The translations under genes were made by a program, and so were the position numbers. DNA of 64,000 bases, taken from contig NC_088711.1 in assembly GCF_963576615.1 (NCBI RefSeq), positions 33,778,121 to 33,842,120 of the forward strand. The letters run 5' to 3'. Below the pieces are notes generated by a model. The model was not told the origin of the DNA and did not search any database. It saw nothing but the letters and a program-made list of their open reading frames with translations. Each line of letters begins with the position of its first letter. The stretch's first letter is position 1. The stretch is from Watersipora subatra (Eukaryota; Bryozoa; Gymnolaemata; Cheilostomatida; Watersiporidae). Positions 21,554 through 33,264 of the stretch are shown here, piece after piece.

Positions 21554-24500
21554 GTAGTATATTTTGGCTGATGATATATTGAATCAGGTTTTAGCATAAA
21601 TAACTTGAATTTAATTTTGAGCGTAAATTTTACTATTGAAGGCAACTCTTATAAGGGTACAGATAGTTAGGTGGCTGGATAGAAGTTAGAAGGTACAATT
21701 ATATTTAATTTAGGCATATTATATTTAATTTAGACATATTATCTTTAATTTAGTAAAATTACAGCTCCGTTACAGTAGGTTAGAAGCAGAAGGCTAAATA
21801 GATGTGGAGAATAATTAAGCTACGAAGGATCGTAGTTAGTAGAACATAAATGTCACAGCTAAATGTACAAAATGCGTGGAAAGGAGTGGCTCAACGTGCC
21901 GATAATTCTGGAACATAGAATTTGACCGGTTGGTCTGAGCGCTAAGCAAAGGTTTGTTGTTGTAAAATGTTTTTATAAGACTGCGCAGAGTTTAAAGTTT
22001 ATTTTCACTCATTTAGGGAAGGCTGTGTAGTGTATCTCACTTAATGATGGGAGGGATTGCCAAATAACGTGGTGATATCGGTTTAAGACGCAGAGTGAGC
22101 GACAACCCGCAAGAGGTGTCGTTTTGCAGTTAGTCTGAACAACCTGACCAGAAGATAATAAGCTACTAATAATAAGGCAAACACGTAGCTGTTTACATAA
22201 TTGAGACTTTTAGAGCATAATTAAAAATTCCTGCCTCTATTTGGCTTGATTTTTCTAATGTGCAGATTAGTTAGTCTCAAAGATGTGAAACAAGTGACCT
22301 TTTTGATCACATTAAAAAGGTAAAAAAATTATATAAGGCAGTTGATTATTTCAAAATAACAATACGTAAAAAATTCTCCAGTAATAAAACTATTCTCGTA
22401 TAAATTTTGTTACTTAGCTAGACCAGCTTATCAAGTAAAAGTTTATACTAGATGAAAATCGTGAGCATTAGATTTTTGTGTTTTTGTATATTTCCATTTC
22501 TTTTCTTTATGGATAGTCTAGTATCTGATTGTTGCACACCTGGTTCTCTTTTTTTACTCCTTTCAATGAAGCCATAAATGGCACATTGTTGTCAAGGAAA
22601 GGATTGCAACGTTATAAATCATCTGTTAGCCATTTATTCCTAGATAAGTTGACAAGTATCTGGCTAGATCTAAAAGTCAGTCCCTAATGTCTCAAGAAAG
22701 TCAACAAAAGTAAAGATTTTTTACACAACTATCACACACATCGATCAATATCTATCCCAAACTTTGGCTTCCAAACTGTATAGCCTATTGCAGAAAGTAA
22801 GCTAAAAGGTATAACAAACAGGTCATCAAACGAGAGATATGACGTATTATAACAAGTTGTTTTAGTTGGTTGCACAATATTTTTAAGCATGGATACAAAT
22901 ACATGTACTCTAAAAAAACTAAGTGTCATAAAAACTTCTCTAAACTTGCATCAAACAGTCTAACAACTTAGACGGAAGTCTGAGATTCACAAATACTGAG
23001 ATTAGTGGGTACATCAAGAAGGAACCAAAGCTAAGCTTAATCAGAAGGGTATACACTTTGATAATATGAATTGATGCACCATATGCTACAGAGACTGCAA
23101 ATCCTGCATGTTTCTTTAGTCACATGAATGTCATTTCTAGTGGCATAACGATATCAGTAATGATGCTGCTTGATGTTAACCCAATTAAACAATAGTATAG
23201 TCTGGACATGCTGACCAGTATTATCAATCAATCCTAAATTATTCTACGGATCTTTTTCAAACTCTGCTCGAAGTTGTAACCTTTTGTACAGTTGATTACT
23301 GAATACAATAAATAGATAATTTTTTTCTGGAATCTTTTTCAAGAGCCATTTGAATTTGCTAATTTTTGCTCCAAATCAATATGTAGGTGGATTCATCACA
23401 GTAAAATTTGAAAATCACAACTATTTGCTTGCAATACAAAGAATTGGTTTTTAGTTTGTGCTATCTCAATGTTGCTGCAATTTCCTACTAATTCAGCTTG
23501 TTTTTTTCTGTAATATTATGTCTTTTATACTTTGTCTTGAGTCTATTTTACCCATTTAGGTCAAAAAATATGCAGATATATAATGAAAGTTGTTAGCCAC
23601 TATTATTTAAATCTAGTTGGCCATTTTACGCAGCTATCAGTGCATGAATATCGATCTATGAGAAACGTTGCTGTATTTTTCAGGTTTCACAAACATATTT
23701 AACAAGATCCTCATGCGTTTATACCAATAGGCCTGCTTGCCTCAAGAGCTCAGCTTTAGCGCATCATAGTTGGTTAGTGAGCTCTGCAAGGAAGTATGCT
23801 ACGAGGGCTCGTCAACCGACTCATGGTAGAAGGAAAGGGAGTCACACGAGTACAGTGATGTATGTGGCAGCAATGGGAATCACTATGGCGGGCACCGCGT
23901 ATGCCGCCGTGCCTCTGTATCGCATGTTCTGCGCTGTAAGTCTTGTTAATTGTCAGACCAACTGGCTGAGCAGGTATATTTACATTATTAATATATTATA
24001 TTTACATTATTAATATATTATATTTACATTATTAATATATTATATTTACATTATTAATATATTATATTTACATTATTAATATATTATATTTACATTATTA
24101 ATATATTATATTTACATTATTAATATATTATATTTACATTATTAATATATTATATTTACATTATTAATATATTATATTTACATTATTAATATATTATATT
24201 TACATTATTAATATATTATATTTACATTATTAATATATTATATTTACATTATTAATATATTATATTTACATTATTAATATATTATATTTACATTATTAAT
24301 ATATTATATTTACATTATTAATATATTATATTTACATTATTAATATATTATATTTACATTATTAATATATTATATTTACATTATTAATATATTATATTTA
24401 CATTATTAATATATTATATTTACATTATTAATATATTATATTTACATTATTAATATATTATATTTACATTATTAATATATTATATTTACATTATTAATAT

Positions 24501-27500
24501 ATTATATTTACATTATTAATATATTATATTTACATTATTAATATATTATATTTACATTATTAATATATTATATTTACATTATTAATATATTATATTTACA
24601 TTATTAATATATTATATTTACATTATTAATATATTATATTTACATTATTAATATATTATATTTACATTATTAATATATTATATTTACATTATTAATATAT
24701 TATATTTACATTATTAATATATTATATTTACATTATTAATATATTATATTTACATTATTAATATATTATATTTACATTATTAATATATTATATTTACATT
24801 ATTAATATATTATATTTACATTATTAATATATTATATTTACATTATAAATATCATAGAACAGAAATAAAGATGAGCTCTAAATTTTTATCAGAAATGCAA
24901 TTTCAAGTTTTCAGCCAGCACACTCAGCATGCTTACTTTTAGTAAGTTTGAGCAGCTTAATGACATGTGAATGTATTTACATCTATCATCAAGCTATAAA
25001 CAAATTTACTTTTCTAAATAGGTCTATGCTAAATATATTTAAAGTTGTAAAATGTAAAAGTTCAATACGTACGAATATTTTTGGAGAATTCTTGGAAATT
25101 TCAATGTCCCTTTGAATTACACCACTTCAGATACAACACTAGAAACGGTGTAATTCCATGCGATGTTGGAATTTCCAAGAAGTTCCACAAAAAACATGGA
25201 CACGCATTGAACTTCTATATTTGATAGCTCAAAAGTACAATCGCCACTCGAGTCAATTTGATTGGAACCCGTAATATACACTATATTGTAAATAATTGTT
25301 CATTTCTAGTCATAGAACAGTAAACTGAGAGTTGTCTTCTCTTTCACCATTGTTAATATTGAAAAAAAGGAAACATACCTCTGTACATGTATTACTGATT
25401 TTTTGCTATTTGGCTAACTAAATGTATGTCTAAACCTATATTATAAAATTGTTTAATTTTAATATTTGTTCAACAATTGTTTCTGTTGATGACTTTCTAC
25501 CTGAAGTCATCATCAGAATCAACTAAATCTTTTATCAAAACAAACCGAGTTATTAAAATGACGCAAATTAAAATGACTACTGTCATTTTAATTTGCGTTA
25601 TTTGTGTTACACATTTAAGAATACTCTATGAGTTTTCAAGTACAACATTAATGGACAACTTCAAGGCAATTCATTATGCAAAGTAGTTGGTTGGTTTTAT
25701 TCTGGATGATTCACAGAGGTTTTAGCTAATAGCAACTATTGTTGGAAGTCAATAATATGATATAAAAGTATGCCAAAAGAATGTTATGAAAGTGTGTAAA
25801 TCTATTCATAAGTATCAGCTTTTGATTAGAGTTGATAAGTAAGTACATGTACATAAATACTGTATATCACACACTATATTTGACATGTAAGTACATGTAT
25901 ATAAATACTGTATATCACATACGATATTTGATATGTAAGTACATGTATAGAAATACTGTATATCACACACTATATTTGACATGTGAGTACATGTATATAA
26001 ATACGTTATATCACACACTATATTTGATAAGTAAGTACATGTATATAAATACTGTGTATCACTCATTATATTTGATAAGTAAGTACATGTATATAAATAC
26101 TGTATATCACATACGATATTTGATATGTAAGTACATGTATATAAATACGTTATATTACACACTATATTTGATATGTAAGTACATAAATATAAATACTGTA
26201 TATCACATACGATATTTGATATGTAAGTACATGTATAGAAATACTGTATATCACACACTATATTTGACATGTGAGTACATGTATATAAATACGTTATATC
26301 ACACACTATATTTGATAAGTAAGTACATGTATATAAATACTGTGTATCACTCATTATATTTGATAAGTAAGTACATGTATATAAATACTGTATATCACAT
26401 ACGATATTTGATATGTAAGTACATGTATATAAATACGTTATATTACACACTATATTTGATATGTAAGTACATAAATATAAATACTGTATATCACATACGA
26501 TATTTGATATGTAAGTACATGTATAGAAATACTGTATATCACACACTATATTTGACATGTGAGTACATGTATATAAATACGTTATATCACACACTATATT
26601 TGATAAGTAAGTACATGTATATAAATACTGTGTATCACTCATTATATTTGATAAGTAAGTACATGTATATAAATACTGTATACCACACACTATATTTGAT
26701 ATGTAAGTACATGTATATAAATACTGTATATCACTCACTATATTGGATAAGTAAGTACATGTATATAAATACTGCATATCACGCACTATATTTGATAAGT
26801 AAGTGCGTGTATATAAATACTGTATATCACGCACTATATTTGATAAGTAAGTACAAGTATATAAATACTGTATATCACACACTATATTTGATAAGTAAGT
26901 ACAAGTATATAAATACTGTATATCACACACTATATTTGATAAGTAAGTACAAGTATATAAATACTGTATATCACACACTATATTTGATAAGTAAGTACAA
27001 GTATATAAATACTGTATATCACACACTATACTTGATAAGTAAGTACAAGTATATAAATACTGTATATCACACACTATATTTGATAAGTAAGTACAAGTAT
27101 ATAAATACTGCATATCACGCACTATATTTGATAAGTAAGTACAAGTATATAAATACTGTATATCACACACTATATTTGATAAGTAAGTACAAGTATATAA
27201 ATACTGTATATCACACACTATATTTGATAAGTAAGTACAAGTATATAAATACTGTATATCACACACTATATTTGATAAGTAAGTACAAGTATATAAATAC
27301 TGTATATCACACACTATATTTGATAAGTAAGTACAAGTATATAAATACTGTATATCACACACTATATTTGATAAGTAAGTACAAGTATATAAATACTGTA
27401 TATCACACACTATATTGCAGATGTTCCTGTGTACATACAAATTGAGAAAATTTGTTTTGTATAACTTAGCCAGGGATATAGGCTTTGATCATGCTTGTTC

Positions 27501-29070
27501 ATAAGCTAGTCGCTATAAATTACTTAGCTTAAATGTGTGTAGTAGTAGACTGAGATCTTGGCTATAAATGATGAGTGGCATAAACCTTGTTAATCGTTGT
27601 CATTGTATGTACATGTACATTAAGAGTATTGATATGGTAGGAGTAATGCTAGTCTCTCTCTCCTCTTCCCTCTCTCCTCTTCTCTCTCTCTCCCTCTCTC
27701 TCCTCCCTCTCTCTCCTCCCTCTCTCTCCTCTCTCTCTCTTCTCTCTTATATATATATACATGTATATATATACGTGTATATATATATATAATGGGGATA
27801 ATCAAAGACACTTCACGACAAATAGAAAACATTAAAAAAGACCTCTGCAAGATATTCAAAAACCATGGACTGCGGATCACTATTGATGCAAACAGAAAGT
27901 CTGTGAACTACCTCGACATTACCCTGGATTTAAACAACGGCAATTACAAGCCTTTCAACAAGCCAAATAACTTGCCAATTTATGTGAGCTCAAAATCCAG
28001 CCACCCTAGAAACATCAAAAACCTACCAGGAGGTATAAACAGCAGGCTTTGCGCGCTCTCCTCTGACCACAATACATTCGAGTCATCGACCAAAATCTAC
28101 CAAACACCTTTAAAGAATAGTGAGTACAACCACAAACTCTAATATTTTCCTATAGCAACACCTCAAACTAAAAGGAAAAACTGAGCGCGTAACACTACTT
28201 GGTAAACCCCCCCCCCCCCCATTCAGCAAACATGTCGCAACCAACATCGGCAGACAATTCTTAAGAATCGTCAGAGAAGAATATCCTGAGAACCCATTGC
28301 ACACCATATTCAACAAGAACACTCTAAAAATCAGCTACAGCTGTATGAAAAACATAAAAAAACATCATCGACTCGCGCAACCTAAAACCCTTGAAGGGCG
28401 AAGAATCTACTAGGAAAGATTCACAGGCAAATGCTTGCAACTGTCGTGTAAAAACCAACTGCCCACTACAAGGGAAATGTTTGCAGTCTGCTATAATTTA
28501 CCAAGCCACTGTCACCTCCCCCGACGGTGAAGCTAACTACATTGGCTTAACATAAACTTCATTTAAAACGCGCTATAACAATCATGAAGGGTCATTTACA
28601 CAACGAAATAAAAGAACTGCCACTGAACTCAGCAAGCACATATGGCGGTTGAAGGATTCAAACACTAACTATTCCATTAACTGGAGAATACTGGAGCAGT
28701 CCATACCGCTGGCCAATGGCTCTAAAAACTGTCCCTGGTGTCTACAAGAAAAATTTTATATTATATACAGGCCACACCTTGGTTCATTGAACAAACACAC
28801 TGAACTCGTCAGCAACTGCAAACATGCTAACAAGTTTCTACTGTCCAATTTAAAAACCTAATGCTTCTATGAATCCATAATCTTCCAGCTATGAAGTTTT
28901 AGTAATTCTAATAGTTCTAGCTGTATATAAGTAACCAAAACTGGTGCTAACATTTTATCTGAAGATTGCTCTTGCCAAGCATGAAACTAATAGTAGTAAA
29001 GTGTTTTATCTAAAGTTATAGTCTGTTTTATTGATTTATACATGTATATGTATACATGTATATGTATACA

Positions 29071-29117
<47 letters not shown>

Positions 29118-32100
29118 GTATATATACTCATGCTACAGACAGTACTGTTTCAGCTATTGAGGCCTCATCAGTGCAGCTCAGAGCTTAGGCAAGGGACACA
29201 AATCCCATTACCTATGAGAGTTGACTTCCTGCCACGAAACAACTAAGTTGCCTCGCAGACTTTAAGAAAGGCAATGTGCTGGCACCAGAGTGCTCAAATC
29301 ACAAAAGTGATGAGCTTTGCACAAAGGCTAATAGTGCCGCACCTCTCACAGAGTGCTCAACCAAACTGAAGTGAGGGAGCATATACTCATGCTACAGACA
29401 GTTCTGTTTCGGCTATTGAAGCCTCATCCGTGCAGCTCAGAGCTTAGGCAAGGGACACAAATCCCATTACCCATGAGAGTTGACTTCCTGCCACAAAACA
29501 ACTAAGTTGCCTCGCAGACTTTAAGAAAGTCAATGTGCTGGCACCAGAGTGCTCAAATCACAATAGTGATGAGCTTTGCACAAAGGCTGTATATGTATAT
29601 ATATATATATAAATAAATAGATATATATATATGTATATATTTTAACATTCAATAAAAATATAGTGTCACCAAGTCATTGACTGTTCATTTTTTTAAAGAT
29701 ATTGTTGCCAGGTGACAACAGAGGCTAGGCAGACAGTGTGAAACTACTAATATTATGGTAGGATGTTGACAGACCAGCGCCGTCCCTTTTGTACCGAGTT
29801 GACATGTTTTGAAGGAGAGTACTGCAATTATCTACCAACATAACCTTGACTACTATTTAATTGTCAATTTGCTAGAAGGAAATTTTAAGGGTTATTCCAC
29901 AGGAGTTTTGTGAAAGCTTTAGATTTGAGCAATCAAAATGCATAATTTTTGTGGTTAGTGTGTTTTTTCAAATTTATTTATTTTGTATCATACAGCTACA
30001 ATCTGTTGCAAGTTTACTTTGCAATAAATTGGAGACAAATAACCTCTCATTGTGCTGCTGAAACTTTTTATAATTTGAATGACTTTAGGCAACAACATAT
30101 TTTTCCCTTTAACTATTCTATTCAAAGCTGCTGTGTTAAAAGCACTCTCGAAAGTTTTCTTTTATTTACATGCACAGGCAACTGGTTTAGGTGGCCAAAC
30201 TAAAGCATCCCATGACAACAGTGGCAAAATTGCTGACCTTGAAGTTGTCGATGATCGAGAACTTACTGTAAAATTCAATGCTGATGTTGCTTCCAGTATG
30301 CAATGGAACTTTCAACCACAGCAACATGAAATTAAGGTTGGTTGATAAGTTGTCTTCTTTATGCTTTCAAATATCTTATGGATATCTTTCTATGGTGGTG
30401 AAATAGATCCATAATAATAAACTGTAAAAAAATCATAACTGTTTTCAGGAGTTCCACTAAATGGCTAGTGATACGATTTAATACTATTGAAAGCCAATTT
30501 CTTTTATCAGCTTTCAGAATAGCTGGGTTCCTATGAAATAATTTACTACCACAACATAATACTTGTTAACCAGCGGCCTATACAATATTGTTCACTTATT
30601 AGAGCAGGATGCAAGTAGGTCACCTGACCCATTTTTCCTACTAATAAAAAGCCTCACTGTGTTGATCGTAAACTTTTTTGCGCTGCTCACATCACTATAA
30701 ATGTGACTGAAAAGGTGTACTGTAATATGTCGAAAAAATCTTAGAATTCATTTATTCTCTCAATATTACAATAGTGTTGGCAATAATGCCTTTTTATTTG
30801 AAATATGTGATTAGGTGAGATAAAACAACTAATTTCATTGTTTTAAGCCACTACTTATTCCTTGCCTGATGTTTACATTTGTTACTGTACCACAAATGAA
30901 TGATATAGATTCATCAATAGCCTGAAAGATCTGGTAGTCAGTTTTTATTCTGCAAAAAAAATGTTTCACCATTGTGACAAATGATAGAGAGGTATGGCAG
31001 AAGAATGTCTAGGATTGCTTTGATTTAGCAGAGAATAAATAGACAAATAAACTCTAACAGATTTATGCAGGAACAGCTAGTGAAGTTTTTTATTTCCCTC
31101 AGACAAATGGGCACAAAAACAAGTCAGAAGTAGACAAATCCAAAATAAACTGACTGAAAATAAAGTTTAGGTTCATATCCACAGTTCTTCAAACTAAAGC
31201 AATATAAAACAACAGAATGATCATATACATTCCCCTTTACTGCTAGTGTAATTAATGCTATACAAGTGTGTAAATCTATTAATAAATATCAGCTTGTGAT
31301 TAAAGTTGATGTGTAAGTGTATATATATACTGTATATCACATACCATATTGTAGGTGTACCTGTGTACATACAACTTGAGAAACTTTGCCTTTCATAAGT
31401 TATCATCGGGTATTACAGTAAGTTGCAGTAGTTGTTGGAATGGTTGAGACTCGTCAGTGATTTGATCTTTCATCAAGTAATAAGTTCTGTACTACTGCCT
31501 TGAGAGGTTTCATCAAGTAATAAGTTCTGTACTACTGCCTTGAGAGGTTTCATCAAGTAATAAGTTCTGTACTACTGCCTTGAGAGGTTTCATCAAGTAA
31601 TAAGTTCTGTACTACTGCCTTGAGAGGTTTCATCAAGTAATAAGTTTTGTACTACTGCCTTGAGAGGTTTCAATCAAGCAACAGTGTTCAGTGCAAGTTT
31701 CTCTTCAGTTATTTGTTAAATTTTTTATTTCATATCGTTCCTGTCTAGGTCTTACCAGGAGAGACAGCGTTAGCTTTCTACACAGCTAGAAATCCTACAG
31801 ATAAACCTATTATAGGAATTTCCACCTATAATGTGATACCTTTTGATGCTGCCCAGTATTTTAATAAAATACAGGTGAGTTGAAGCTGTCATGAAGAAGT
31901 TTCCAATAATTTTATACAAGAGTTTTGCAAAGCAAGCAAAATAAACTGTACCTTGAGCTTTATAGTGTAGTACTTTAACAACTCCTTATTTTCATGTTGA
32001 GTTTAAAAGGTTTATCCTCTATTCTTTGTTTACCGGTAAGAAAGTTTCTTTTTACTACCCATTGTCATGTTGTAAAAATGAAATAGGGTTATACACATTT

Positions 32101-32699
32101 CTGTTTAGCTTTTTAATAGGTAGTTTATCACCTAATGTATAGAGAATATAGAATTATATACCTTTATTTTCCTTCGATAGCACTCTTGACGAGTGACTTT
32201 TTCTTACCTATTAGCATTATGGAGAGTATTTATTCGTAAAAACTAATATGTGTGTGCGCGCGTGCGAGGATGTGTGTATGTGGTGAGTGTGTGTGCGCGC
32301 GTGTGTGTTAGCTAAGATAGGCATATAGTGTAGTTGGACCTTATTCTAAATTACTTGAGCCCTTTTTTAAGTTTCTCGATGTTTCTGTTGGTTGTAGGGC
32401 TAGTAAAACGCTCATTAGGCCGAGTTTCAACAACTGTATAACGAACTGTTATGCAGCGTTGTTGACATTGTAACCGTAGTAACAATGAACTTTTGTAGTG
32501 TTTCTGCTTTGAGGAGCAAATATTAAACCCTCATGAGCAAGTGGATATGCCAGTCTTTTTCTACATAGATCCCGAGTACACGCAGGATCCCAAGCTAGAA
32601 AAGATTAATGAAATAGTTTTATCTTACACATTCTTTGAAGCCAAAGATGGTATGAGTCTACCTCTGCCAGGCTTCCCCGTCAAGCCACACGGACAATGA
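21467..32699 (+). CDS. COX11: Cytochrome c oxidase assembly protein COX11, complete, five coding exons
   Basis: Copper chaperone of the inner mitochondrial membrane that delivers copper to the CuB site of COX1. Coding exons 21467-21553, 23684-23935, 30178-30336, 31749-31874 and 32499-32699; all junctions are phase 0 with GT-AG ends, giving 274 aa (human 276). Residues 1-~65 are basic and Ser/Arg-rich, as expected of a mitochondrial presequence. A single transmembrane segment spans about 87-105 ([20 protein letters not shown]), followed by the conserved LYRMFC. The intermembrane-space domain includes [51 protein letters not shown] and the copper-binding CFCFEEQ (C209, C211). Three in-frame ATGs open the ORF. 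Head to head with COPS5; intron 2 is 6.2 kb and repeat-filled. Confidence 0.96.
21554..23683 (+). other. COX11 intron 1
   Basis: AT-rich, 2.1 kb. I see no array, element or conserved exon in it. Confidence 0.5.
23684..23935 (+). CDS. COX11: COX11 coding exon 2 (transmembrane segment)
   Basis: Residues 30-113. Acceptor TATTTTTCAG, donor GTAAGT. The frame is open back to the acceptor but has no ATG within it, which is why an upstream exon is needed. Ends [12 protein letters not shown]. Confidence 0.93.
23975..24847. repeat. 22-bp AT satellite, about 40 nearly identical copies
   Basis: Unit TTTACATTATTAATATATTA plus TA, virtually without variation. Starts about 40 bp after the COX11 exon 2 donor. 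Confidence 0.97.
25088..25186. repeat. Small imperfect inverted repeat
   Basis: ATTCTTGGAAATTTCAA near 25088 and TTGGAATTTCCAAGAAG near 25167 are near-complementary, about 60 bp apart, with GGTGTAATT/AATTACACC inside. Perhaps a small foldback MITE. Confidence 0.45.
25557..25602. repeat. Near-perfect hairpin
   Basis: ACGCAAATTAAAATGAC (25561-25577) and its exact complement (25582-25598) around a TACT loop, extended outward by a G-T and three A-T pairs to about 21 bp. Confidence 0.85.
25832..27418. repeat. 48-bp satellite with 288-bp higher-order period, about 33 copies
   Basis: Unit near GTAAGTACATGTATATAAAT plus ACTGTATATCACACACTATATTTGATAA. In the left half the variant ACATGTATAG recurs at 25941, 26229 and 26517, exactly 288 bp (6 x 48) apart; the right half is a homogenised ACAAGTATAT subtype. 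Because 48 is divisible by 3, both strands stay open (541 and 537 codons); these are not genes. Flanks match the single-copy locus at 31263-31395. Confidence 0.96.
27650..27795. repeat. (CT)n and (TA)n/(TG)n microsatellites
   Basis: CT-rich tract 27650-27748 followed by TATATA/CATGTA alternation to 27793, directly before the Penelope-like fragment. Confidence 0.92.
27792..28864 (+). pseudogene. Penelope-like element remnant: RT C-terminus plus GIY-YIG endonuclease
   Basis: Truncated, frameshifted retroelement. The first frame (27792-28142) has [20 protein letters not shown] and [20 protein letters not shown], typical of PLE reverse transcriptase. A frameshift follows, near a C15 run (28207-28220), then [20 protein letters not shown] and [16 protein letters not shown]. 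The GIY-YIG domain follows: EANYIGLT, a stop, [40 protein letters not shown] and [12 protein letters not shown], ending with [10 protein letters not shown] and TAA at 28859-28861. The 5' part (RT fingers and palm) is missing. Dead copy in COX11 intron 2. Confidence 0.88.
29038..29121. repeat. AT-rich microsatellite
   Basis: ATGTATATGTATAC/TATATA repeats separating the Penelope remnant from the hammerhead repeat; a matching (TATA)n tract follows the repeat at 29588-29640. Confidence 0.9.
29132..29177 (-). ncRNA. Type I hammerhead ribozyme, copy 1
   Basis: Minus strand, 5' to 3': stem I GCUGCA (29177-29172); core CUGAUGA (29171-29165); stem II GGC...GCU (29164-29152) with a G-U closing pair at the core; GAAA (29151-29148); stem III ACAG-UA-CUGU (29148-29139), whose 2-nt loop is too small for a stable hairpin; cleavage base C (29138); stem I return UGUAGC (29137-29132), pairing with GCUGCA through one G-U. 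All catalytic-core bases are present. The tiny stem III suggests activity as a dimer, as known for retrozyme and PLE hammerheads. Confidence 0.85.
29391..29436 (-). ncRNA. Type I hammerhead ribozyme, copy 2 (core mutated)
   Basis: Same fold: stem I GCUGCA (29436-29431) with UGUAGC (29396-29391); stem II is a perfect GGC/GCC; GAAA 29410-29407; stem III ACAG-AA-CUGU; cleavage base C 29397. The core reads CGGAUGA instead of CUGAUGA (U4 to G), expected to damage catalysis. Confidence 0.82.
30178..30336 (+). CDS. COX11: COX11 coding exon 3
   Basis: Residues 114-166: [20 protein letters not shown] then [20 protein letters not shown]. Acceptor ATGCACAG, donor GTTGGT. Confidence 0.96.
31263..31395 (+). 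repeat. Unexpanded single-copy relative of the 48-bp satellite locus
   Basis: Left flank GTGTGTAAATCTATTAATAA, one monomer core CTGTATATCACATACCATAT, right flank CCTGTGTACATACAACTTGA. The same left and right flanks bracket the 33-copy array at 25790-27460, so both derive from one dispersed element. Confidence 0.85.
31468..31680. repeat. 40-bp minisatellite, 5 copies
   Basis: Unit TTTCATCAAGTAATAAGTTC plus TGTACTACTGCCTTGAGAGG, nearly perfect; ends 70 bp before COX11 exon 4. Confidence 0.95.
31749..31874 (+). CDS. COX11: COX11 coding exon 4
   Basis: Residues 167-208, [20 protein letters not shown] then [20 protein letters not shown]. Acceptor CTGTCTAG, donor GTGAGT. Confidence 0.97.
31875..32498 (+). 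other. COX11 intron 4
   Basis: Contains a (GT)n/(GC)n microsatellite at 32249-32310; otherwise unremarkable. Confidence 0.6.
32499..32699 (+). CDS. COX11: COX11 coding exon 5 with stop
   Basis: Residues 209-274, starting [20 protein letters not shown] (copper site CFC) and containing [12 protein letters not shown]; stop TGA 32697-32699. Acceptor TTTTGTAG. Confidence 0.97.
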   Translation, partial: CFCFEEQILNPHEQVDMPVFFYIDPEYTQDPKLEKINEIVLSYTFFEAKDGMSLPLPGFPVKPHGQ

Positions 32700-33108
32700 C
32701 ACCTTTTACAGGTGTTATATTCTTATAGGTAGGCTCTCATTTTGGTAGCAGCTCTGTAGACATGGTCAATCATGTCAAATACTTGTAGTAGTGAACAGGT
32801 TTCAATGTTGAACTCATATGACATGTTGTTATGCTGATTCGATATGACGTGTCAGATTTTAAATGTTGTAGTTTACCATTTTGTTGATTTGTTGGAAATT
32901 GGTTGTAAAAATTTTAAAAGTTCATGCCTGTAAAACCTGTATTTGTATAATTGATTTGTACTATCACTTTTATATTGTTTTGCAGTTCATTCAAGCATGT
33001 GATTTAAGAATTGTTTCCTCCTAAGTGCAGTTGAACCGCAACTCTTAATTTGCATACAGGAAGCGTTACATTAATACCTGTATTAATAGTAATTATTAGC
33101 GTCAATAT

Positions 33109-33156
33109 AATAAAATTGATCTCTTAGTCATGAGGAGGCTTGCCTGTGTAAATAAA
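33109..33156 (+). terminator. Candidate COX11 polyadenylation signals
   Basis: AATAAA at 33109-33114 and again at 33151-33156, 410-455 bp after the COX11 stop. Confidence 0.5.
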
Positions 33157-33264
33157 CGTAAAAAGGAATAAGTACTATATTTTCAGACTATCAAGAAGCA
33201 AATGTATCAATGATATTGATCTGTGTTGGTCAATCAGTTAGAATGATGAATGCGTGAAGTTACC

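Larger units (their letters stand above)
29122..29589 (-). mobile_element. Retrozyme-like tandem repeat (259-bp unit, ~1.8 copies) with hammerhead ribozymes
   Basis: Two direct copies, 29122-29380 and 29381-29589 (second truncated), over 95% similar. Each carries a hammerhead motif on the minus strand, 259 nt apart from cleavage site to cleavage site. This is the layout of animal retrozymes: short non-coding retroelements whose RNA self-cleaves and circularises. It encodes no protein. Flanked by TA-rich microsatellites. A Penelope-element pLTR is the alternative, but the nearby PLE remnant is on the opposite strand. Confidence 0.8.
23936..30177 (+). other. COX11 intron 2 (6.2 kb)
   Basis: Almost entirely repetitive: 22-bp array, small inverted repeats (25088-25186, 25557-25602), 48-bp array, CT and AT microsatellites, a Penelope-like remnant and the hammerhead repeat. 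Confidence 0.8.
30337..31748 (+). other. COX11 intron 3
   Basis: Contains a single-copy relative of the 48-bp satellite with its flanks (31263-31395) and a 40-bp tandem repeat (31468-31680). Nothing else recognised. Confidence 0.6.

Noticed and set aside
23777-24013. COX11 starting at 23777 and reading on into the 22-bp array
   Set aside because: The start would be GTG and the array follows a clear GTAAGT donor; the frame is open back to a CAG acceptor and joins exon 1 at 21553.
25815-27445. Open frames of 541 (minus) and 537 (plus) codons
   Set aside because: They are the 48-bp satellite read in frame on both strands; unit length is a multiple of 3 and there is no conserved domain.
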